64,000 nucleotides of DNA from positions 13,348,001 to 13,412,000 of the forward strand of contig CM069875.1 of NCBI GenBank assembly GCA_036172665.1, read 5' to 3'. Shown piece after piece: positions 57,391 through 64,000 of the stretch. This DNA is from Prosopocoilus inquinatus. Lineage: Eukaryota > Arthropoda > Insecta > Coleoptera > Lucanidae. A model generated the notes under the pieces. The model had not been told where the DNA came from, did no database searches, and was given only the letters and a program-made list of their open reading frames with translations. Both the position numbers and the translations under genes were made by a program. Position 1 is the first letter of the stretch, and every line of letters begins with the position of its first letter.

Positions 57391-58099
57391 AAAGTAGATA
57401 AAGGATTTTACCCTCAATATGTATAACGATTTCCTAAGAATAAACCGATTTCATTATACGGTAGGAGGTATCATGCTTGACAAAAGGAATATTCGTACGC
57501 ATGCAAACCACACCTTCATTCAGTGGCAAAAATTTAAAACAATATACAGGCTGATTTTTTTTCTACATTGTTTAGCATGGGAATCTTGAAAATTAGCAGA
57601 GCTAGAGAGACGGCTAAAAGGTATATAGATTTAGGAGCTCAGTTTAATGTAGCTTTTGTTTCTTACTTAAAGTCTAGATATTTAGAAAAAATTGATTTTT
57701 TATAATTTCGTTAAATGTATATAGCTCAGCCATTATTTATTTGCATTTGTTAATGAACATTTGTTTCCATGGCCAACCATATTAATAATTTCGAAAGAGA
57801 AAAATGCAGAATCTTCGTCGTTTATTTAAATAACTGTATCGAATGTTACATCGCACATAGGGGTGTTGGACCCAAAAAGTTGGCCAAAATTATTTTTTTT
57901 TATATTTTCGCATTTATTCGTTGACAATAAAGTATTTTAAGCTGAAATTTGTTATCTGTTACCATATATCGGGCGCACACTTTACTTATGCACCATATGA
58001 ATTTCTTTTAATTCTTGTCCCCTTTGAAGTTATTGTTGAAAAAGCAACATATTGAATATGAGTTCGCCGCAAGACGTCTCCTTAATTTCCGAGTTTATA

Positions 58100-58769
58100 C
58101 AGGATGTTCATGGGAAGCTGGTACACTAGCAAACTTCATTATTTGCATTTTTATGACGTAACTTAAATTAGAAGTTTCGGGACTTTCCTGCTCGAATTTA
58201 GGATGCCACCAGAAAAACAAATGACTATCAGGTTTACGAGATTTTCCATTGGTTTCAATTTCTGTAAACAGGATATTACATTTTTTATCATTGTATCATT
58301 TAAAAAAGTTGAAAGCAATCGAAAATCTCGTAAACCTGATATTTATTCATTTATTTCTCCTCAGATACCGTTAGTTCGAGCTAAAAAGTCTTGAAAATTC
58401 TCTAATTTAAGCTTCCTACTGAAGTTTCAAATAAAAAATGTTAGCTTTTGTATCCATTTTCCGTGGGTACCAAGATTTAGTTACTTAATATAAAATTAAA
58501 TTATATTCCTAAAATAGTAAGCTCTTGGAAATGATATTTTAGAGACATAATTAATTTAATATCCTGAACGCGATGCGATGATAAAAAACCTAATATTCCA
58601 TTTAAAATAGTAGAAAATAATAGAAAGTCTTGATAGTCATTTGTTTTTCCGAAAGCACCATAAAATCGAGCAGGAAAGATCCTGAAACTTTTCTAATTTA
58701 AGTTACTTCGTAAAAATTCAAATAAGAAAGTTAGCTATAGTAGGGATTTTCATGAACATGAACATCCTG
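58100..58769. mobile_element. Inverted-repeat MITE, terminus CAGGATGTTCATG
   Basis: CAGGATGTTCATGGGAAGCT and inverse CATGAACATCCTG, TA on both sides; the arms pair for ~250 bp (CTTTCCTGCTCGA, inverted as TCGAGCAGGAAAG). Confidence 0.85.
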
Positions 58770-59299
58770 TACATGACAGTTTGTGTATGAATTCTTTCTT
58801 TTGTTTTTCAGAATATGTAGAATTTTTAACTATGTCGTTTTGTATAAAGTCTAGTTTTTTGCGAAGTTTTTGGCCTACTATTGCAAGTCACAGCATTAAG
58901 AAAATAATTGTCAAATTTATAGGCAAACTTCGGCAGCCGAAGTCTTGAGATACTTAAAACATCTTACCTACTGTAAAACATAACAGAAAAAAATCGACCT
59001 GGAAACGCGCTGACATATAAGAAAACTCTTTCGATATACTGGTTGTGTCAGATATACGTGTGTTAATTTTAACACGGAGTGCAGCTACCTAAATGAAATA
59101 TTTTTTCAATTTGACCTTTTTTTATTTAAAGCTTTCTAAACTAATTTAAAATTTGAAACATATTACATATTAAAATCTATACCCGCCTCTGATTAAGACT
59201 GGAAAATTCTGTTGTCATAGAAACGAAAAAAGTCACATCAAAAAGTCAATTGGTGTAATGTCACATTTACTAAACTTGAACACAAATTCCGTTTATAAC

Positions 59300-60060
59300 T
59301 TGTCGGAGACAAATAATTCTTTATTACTATAGGTTTCTATAATCCTTAAACACAGCGAAGAAAAATTGTAAATGCATGCAACTATTGCACTTTTAAAATT
59401 TGCCAAACTGTCAAATGCGATACATCTTGCTGAAGTACGTGTCTTCGGGCAATTGTACCAGCAATAGTTACAGCATCCAAAATGTTTCTTCAACGTTTAG
59501 TACCAGGTCTGCATGTCTTATGCTTGGTACAGTCACTAAAACTAAAACTAAAAATTAACTAAAACTAAAATTAAAACTATGGAAAAGTTTCCGTTTATAC
59601 AAGCAAAAATTACGAATGCTCGTTGCACACCTAGCTGTGAAAATTCCGTGGAGGGAATATTAACTAGAGAGAAAGTACAGTCAAATTTACAGTCATCCCG
59701 CCTTCCACTAAGAATTGAAATAAACGAATTCTTAATTTTTAGTGAAGTTGTATAAACCGCTTTGTATCAGTACAGCATTTTAATTTCTTAGTTGATAGTT
59801 ATTAATGTTTAGTTATTAGTTTTAGTGACTGTATAAACCACACTTTAGTTGATAGTTATTAATGTTTAGTTATTAGTTTTAGTGACTATATAAACCACAC
59901 TTTAGGCTTGAAGTTGAAATGAGTCATGATCCTGGAGAATTTGGACAGTTGACTGAAACCTATGCCTGTTGGGTAAAATACGATTAAGAAATGCTTCATG
60001 CTTCCATTCAGCATTTCCACAAGCTCTTTGATACACCATGAGAGTATCTGTTAATTCTTG
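59300..60060 (-). pseudogene. Degraded IS630/mariner-type transposase, N-terminal part
   Basis: Minus strand, first piece (60060-59925): NQELTDTLMVYQRACGNAEW, FLNRILPNRHRFQSTV; second piece (59480-59330): DAVTIAGTIARRHVLQQDVS, HLTVWQILKVQ. These match the two N-terminal helical domains of insect IS630-type transposases (a helical domain, then an Ala-Arg-Arg...TVW helix-turn-helix). The catalytic core is gone and stops are present. It is broken between the two pieces by a nested repeat. Confidence 0.65.
59788..59904. repeat. Two tandem copies of a 57-bp unit
   Basis: TTAGTTGATAGTTATTAATG...TTTAGTGACT(G/A)TATAAACCACAC twice in direct succession, at the right edge of a nested inverted repeat whose left arm is near 59528 (TACAGTCACTAAAAC). 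Confidence 0.85.
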
Positions 60061-60477
60061 ATTAGAAAAGTTGTGTGTGTTTATAAAAATGACAACTGTC
60101 TTGACACATTATACATAATTGTATCCGCCATGGTTGCCATGGTTTTTCGAAAGAAGGTTCAGTTCAAGCACCAAACGACTCGTTTGCTCAAAAATAGGGG
60201 TAAAGAAATTACGAAAATTTTTTTCAAATTGCCACAAAGTAAAATTGTTCAGCTTGGCGAGTTCCTCTATGGTTTAAAATTAACCCACATATTTCTGATA
60301 CACCCAGTATACTAATAACCGAAAATTTAATAATATAAATTTGACATACCGTTAATCTGAAATATCTTAAATACTGACAGTGACATTTAAAAATTAATAA
60401 TTAATATGAACAGTGTTTACTTGGCTGAACATCTTCCGTTACAAACATTACAGCGTATAGCTTCAAAGAAGAATTGC

Positions 60478-60712
60478 CCTGCTGACGAAGCCCCAAGCAG
60501 GGCTGAAACAGCTGTACAGAAGCTGGTCGAGGTTTAATGTAACTGCAATCAAAAACGATTTGCAACAAAATTTTTTAAAACTTTCATTATGCTTTGACAG
60601 CAAGTAAGGCCGCCTTGCATGGGGTAGCTTATTATGTAGCAAATCCGCCTCAATTTGTTATCTCACTGCAACGTCAAGTCAAAAAGCGATCGTAGGATGT
60701 CGCTGTTTTATC
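60478..60712 (+). repeat. Diverged copy of the 313-bp repeat
   Basis: GACGAAGCCCCAAGCAGGGC, TGCAATCAAAAACGATTTGC, ATGCTTTGACAGCAAG, GGCCGCCTTGCATGGGG and AAAGCGATCGTAGGATGTCG follow array order. Confidence 0.8.
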
Positions 60713-61346
60713 TATGTAATAGTTATTGTAGTCAAATTCACGATTTTATGTCTTTCGACTTTTGGCCAGCTTTTCGGGGCAAATACCCGTATGTGCAAAA
60801 AAAAGATAAGAAAATGCCATTTTTTCAACCATGGTCTACTAGGGTTTCCATTAAAAAAAGCGATGTTTGTATCATAACTCAAAAACAGGAGTTACATGGA
60901 AAATTAAGTTTAACTGTTTAATTAAGAACATAATTCTGTACAACTTTTGCCTTTGCAACTTTTCTCTAAAATCAAAAATAACCAACCCAACAAACACAAA
61001 TGTAATGGGTCAATGACGGTTTAATAACTCCTTGCCAGAATAGCGTTCATCGGGCTGACGTCGGAAATTAGTATTATGAAATCGGTTGTCAAGTTTGTTG
61101 TTGTTTAGAGGTAGGCAGACCTCTAAAATAAAAATGACCAAGCTATATGCATTTAGTGAAATTATCAAAAAATCAGTTTTTTTCGACATATGTATCTAGC
61201 TAGCCATGAACTTTAAGTAAGAAACAAAAACTGCGATAAACTGATCACTTATAAGTACAAATGTTTCCCTATTTAATCGTCTCTCTAGCTCTGTTAGTTT
61301 CCCTTGTAGTTTCCCATGCTAAACATCGATAAAAAATCACACTGTA

Positions 61347-62400
61347 TGCGCACACGTCACAAACATCTCCTCTCTCAATTGCCGTAATTGTCGAGAGGAA
61401 TAATTATAATTAAGCATGACGGTACATTCTTAATGTGTTTAGGTTACAAGGTACAAGGAAGAAAGTCAGGCAGATTATATTATCGTAGAAACTTGTCTTC
61501 AAGTAAACATTCATGTAATCGAGATAAAAGTGCGACCCAATGGTCGGTATCCGTACTATTTTATATAATATCCCGAACGGATCCATTTAAACCATGCCCG
61601 TACGGGATTTTAATTTTTTGGTTACCTGACTCTAGCCACATCCTTTATTTTAACAAAAGCAATTTAAAAGCCGACCATTGTAACACTAAAAAAAAATTCT
61701 ATTGACGAAATTGTTAAAAATAAGGGTATATAACCTTATATCAGCAGAAAGCTACATTTAAGTGCTACCCATTTCTGAAATAAAAAGTAGGCCGCTCCAT
61801 TAAAAAAAATGAGATACTGAATGTTACGTAAGTACCGATCGCTCGGTATAATGCAAAAAGGTATCTTAATTTTGTTTACATTTTCAAAGACCAAAGTTCT
61901 AAAAATATCGTGTTAGATTTTCGTTCATCTGTGTTATCTCAATTATCAGAAATTTATATTGAAATTGACTGAATTTTTGAATTTTTCAAAAAAAAAAATT
62001 ATTACGAAAGTGGTTCAATAAAATCAATATATATTTATACCGTTGTAATCAGCTCACTGCAGCGCATTCAAATAACTAAAAATATACAGGTGTTCTATTT
62101 AAAAAAATCTGTACAGTTCAAAATTTTACAATATGACGCGTTTATCGATTTTTTTCCTAATTTGTTGCCCATTTAGAAGAAATACGCATCGTTGGGCCAC
62201 TCTGTGCAGACACGAAGACCTGAAACTGCTGTATGAAGTAACTAACAGGTCGACTACGGTTATGCCTGACCAACGAAAACAAATTTCAGAAATCTGCATC
62301 ACTAAAGACTCTACCGAATACGCATTATTAGCGCATACTGTATTTTAGAAACCAATTTATAGGCATGCAGCCTATGAAATTTAATTTTTTCAATTTACAG
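61347..62400. other. Intronic DNA before the second host exon
   Basis: 61364-61432 is the inverted partner of 50391-50477. The rest is A/T-rich. A frame at 62133-62348 has an acceptor-like CCCATTTAG, but its reading does not fit the flanking exon phases. The last bases form the acceptor TTTTTTCAATTTACAG. Confidence 0.4.
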
Positions 62401-62727
62401 AAGTGCTTCCAGTTACTTCCCCAATGGACAGAAAAGACGCCTTGACAAGGAAGCCTCTAGATTTCGACCAAGAAGAAGAAACCAGAAAATTAGAAACTTC
62501 CAAATGGTTAGAAAACCATTTCGGAAGCGAATCACGTAGTTCTAAGGATTCTGTGAATGACGAAGATGAGCATCCACCGAAGACCAGTTTTTTTAACGTC
62601 ACGATTAAATCCCAACCTGTGCCTACTAAGACTAAACCTATTCCAGTGTACGTACCGACCAGTAAATCAAAACATCGACCCCACGAAGAGCAGGAACGCG
62701 AAAAGAACCTTACTGGAAACTTTCAAG
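62401..62727 (+). CDS. Host gene internal exon B (unidentified protein)
   Basis: The acceptor TTTCAATTTACAG (AG at 62399-62400) opens a 327-nt frame (109 codons) closed by the donor CAAG|GTTAGA (GT at 62728-62729). It enters and leaves in phase 1. The protein is hydrophilic: ALTRKPLDFDQEEETRKLET, SKWLENHFGSESRSSKD, KTSFFNVTIKSQPVPTKTKP, HRPHEEQEREKNLTGNFQ. It is acidic then Lys/Pro-rich, likely disordered, with no transposon features. Its first two bases complete the codon left by the exon at 8252-8445. I cannot name the family; a cytoskeletal or scaffold protein would fit the composition but is only a guess. Confidence 0.65.
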
Positions 62728-64000
62728 GTTAGAAATAATTATTTCATTTTAAGCCATCGAGCGATCAGTTTTAAGCATAGTAGGATGCATTTTATCAAGA
62801 CGTAGTTTATAATGCAATTCCTACGAGAAACTGCGACTTGATAAAATACATGTTACTATACAGAGTTCGGCAAAGTTCTGAATTTGGCCATATAATGAAG
62901 TTATTTATTATCGCTTTCGATTGGCATGCATTATGGACACTGAGTGTATCTTCATCTCGTTTTAACCTCGTGGATTAAATTCTAGCGTTTTCCACAGGCT
63001 GCACTAAATTACTGAAACTTCTGTTTATATGGTCAACTGTGTAAAGATTTATGCCTTGAAATAGTTTCGGGATTTTAGTAAACTTAATATTTTACTGGAA
63101 AGCATCTAATATACTCACGTGTGCCTTTTTGGTTACTACATATTTCGGTTTATTGTGTCATATTTGCACCGTTAACGTCTAGATTTAATAGATAACTTAT
63201 TAATTGTTTATTGTAAACTTATTCTTGTCGTTAATAACACAGAAATTAAAATTATTTGCATTATATTTGCGGTCAAGATCAAATACCCCCTCTCGCGTGT
63301 CAAAATCATATGATGGCATTACCTGTGTCCTTAGAAAGAGATCGAGTGCCGATTGAAATATCTATTATTTAGATCGTCAGTGACGATATTAACATTCACT
63401 TAAAATGTATTAATATTTCAGTTGCCAGAAAGTTCAGTTTATTTATTAAAATTATAATTATATAAAGGAATACAAGAGTTTTTGTGTCATTACGGCACGG
63501 CTACGTAGAGAGAACTAATTAACTTAGTTCCCTGTACGTACCTGAACCCTTTTTCTAAGAAAAATAACCGCAATACATTTAGTCATTCTTTCGATAACAT
63601 TATATTCGATATGATTATTTTACCGCATTTCCAACAAGATAACATCATAAGTAATATTAATCAGTTGTCAAATAATTCAAATATCAACAGCTTTGTAAAA
63701 ATGGCATTTACAACCACAGACTAACTATTCTATAGACTGGAATCGGGAAGGCTGAAAAATTCAGATAAGTTTCTGCGCTCCCTTGTAACTGGAATAAAAA
63801 TTAACCTTGTTGAGCGGGTGGCCTACTACACATATGATATAATATTTGCTTTCAATCTGAGGTATCCTTGAATAACTTAAGGTTGTATACTCGCTTAGAG
63901 CTGAACTCGATTTCAAATGGGCGTATCACTATTTTTCGCATATATTTAGAAGAAACATACGTTCAACATGTGTTCCTGCATTTTTACACAAAAACGAAAA
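62728..64000. other. Next intron, nothing recognised
   Basis: A/T-rich, no transposon ends or long frames seen. It presumably continues the host gene's next intron. Confidence 0.4.

Larger units (their letters stand above)
59037..60309 (-). mobile_element. DNA transposon remnant with transposase fragments
   Basis: The ends TACTGGTTGTGTCAGATATA and its inverse (TGATACACCCAGTA), TA on both sides. It holds degraded transposase code at 59300-60060 and a nested insertion at about 59528-59840. Confidence 0.75.
57547..61344. mobile_element. 3.8-kb inverted-repeat element with nested insertions
   Basis: CAGGCTGATTTTTTTTCTAC at the left and its diverged inverse at 61321-61344; TA on both sides. The arms pair over ~250 bp (GTTTAGCATGGGAA, CAGAGCTAGAGAGACG, TTTTTGTTTCTTACTTAAAG). 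Inside are the elements at 58100, 59037 and 60478. Confidence 0.75.
8446..62400 (+). other. Inferred ~54-kb host intron filled with transposable elements
   Basis: It is bounded by the GT at 8446-8447 and the AG at 62399-62400, with compatible phases on either side. Every recognisable coding region inside it is of transposon origin. Small symmetrical exons inside cannot be excluded by eye. Confidence 0.5.

Noticed and set aside
62133..62348. Third host exon near 62177
   Set aside because: A fair acceptor (CCCATTTAG), but in the phase required by the flanking exons it stops within 15 codons and no donor precedes the stop.

Overview
The window looks like intronic DNA of an animal, probably an insect (a beetle is a guess), packed with transposable elements. 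It is AT-rich. It has no operons, no bacterial-type genes, and no rRNA, tRNA or CRISPR array that I could find. Only two stretches look like host coding sequence: exons at 8252-8445 and 62401-62727, both on the + strand. Each has a good acceptor and donor, and their phases fit exactly (the first ends one base into a codon and the second supplies two). They are therefore probably consecutive exons of one gene that I cannot name, separated by an intron of about 54 kb. Everything between them is mobile DNA, often nested.

Layout. 1-1673: 5' part of a minus-strand Ty3/gypsy element (gag open at the window edge, tRNA-Leu-like primer site). 2586-7062: three long-inverted-repeat DNA elements. 9534-11736: a head-to-head array of a ~313-bp repeat whose relatives recur at 46.2, 48.3, 49.2 and 60.5 kb. 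11747-17100: a gypsy RT fragment, then a dead Tc1 transposase gene split by Harbinger-type elements (terminus TGGCCGG, 3-bp target duplication); one of these is a chimera carrying a piece of another transposase gene. 17813-20370: a further Harbinger copy beside that IS630/mariner-type transposase gene. 20484-21868 and 41071-42101: two solo LTRs of one family with perfect 4-bp target duplications. 27045-30170: an element rich in ACGTCA motifs, interrupted by a hAT transposon with a nearly intact transposase.

30604-35630 (+) and 50582-57079 (-): two copies of one Ty3/gypsy family, both flanked by ATAT. 35.9-40.4 kb: a Tc1 remnant and several inverted-repeat elements. 42.1-45.0 kb: a truncated Ty1/copia element. 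46449-46985: a non-autonomous hAT with a perfect 8-bp duplication. 50478-50581 plus 57084-57390: a LINE endonuclease fragment into which gypsy copy 2 inserted. 57547-61344: a large inverted-repeat element with others nested inside it.

The standout is the gypsy family. Its gag starts with a SAP DNA-binding motif followed by coiled-coil repeats. Gag and pol are joined by a GTTAAAC slippery site immediately before the gag stop in both copies. Downstream of protease, RT, RNase H, integrase and the GPY module, pol carries a macrodomain of the TARG1/OARD1 (ADP-ribose glycohydrolase) type and then a CCCH zinc finger, and this reading frame runs through the polypurine tract into the 3' LTR. Both copies are dead through stops and frameshifts, but the macrodomain-CCCH frame is uninterrupted in copy 2 and keeps the residues equivalent to the TARG1 catalytic Lys and Asp. 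A retroelement-encoded ADP-ribose eraser could counter host PARP-type ADP-ribosylation; that function is inference.
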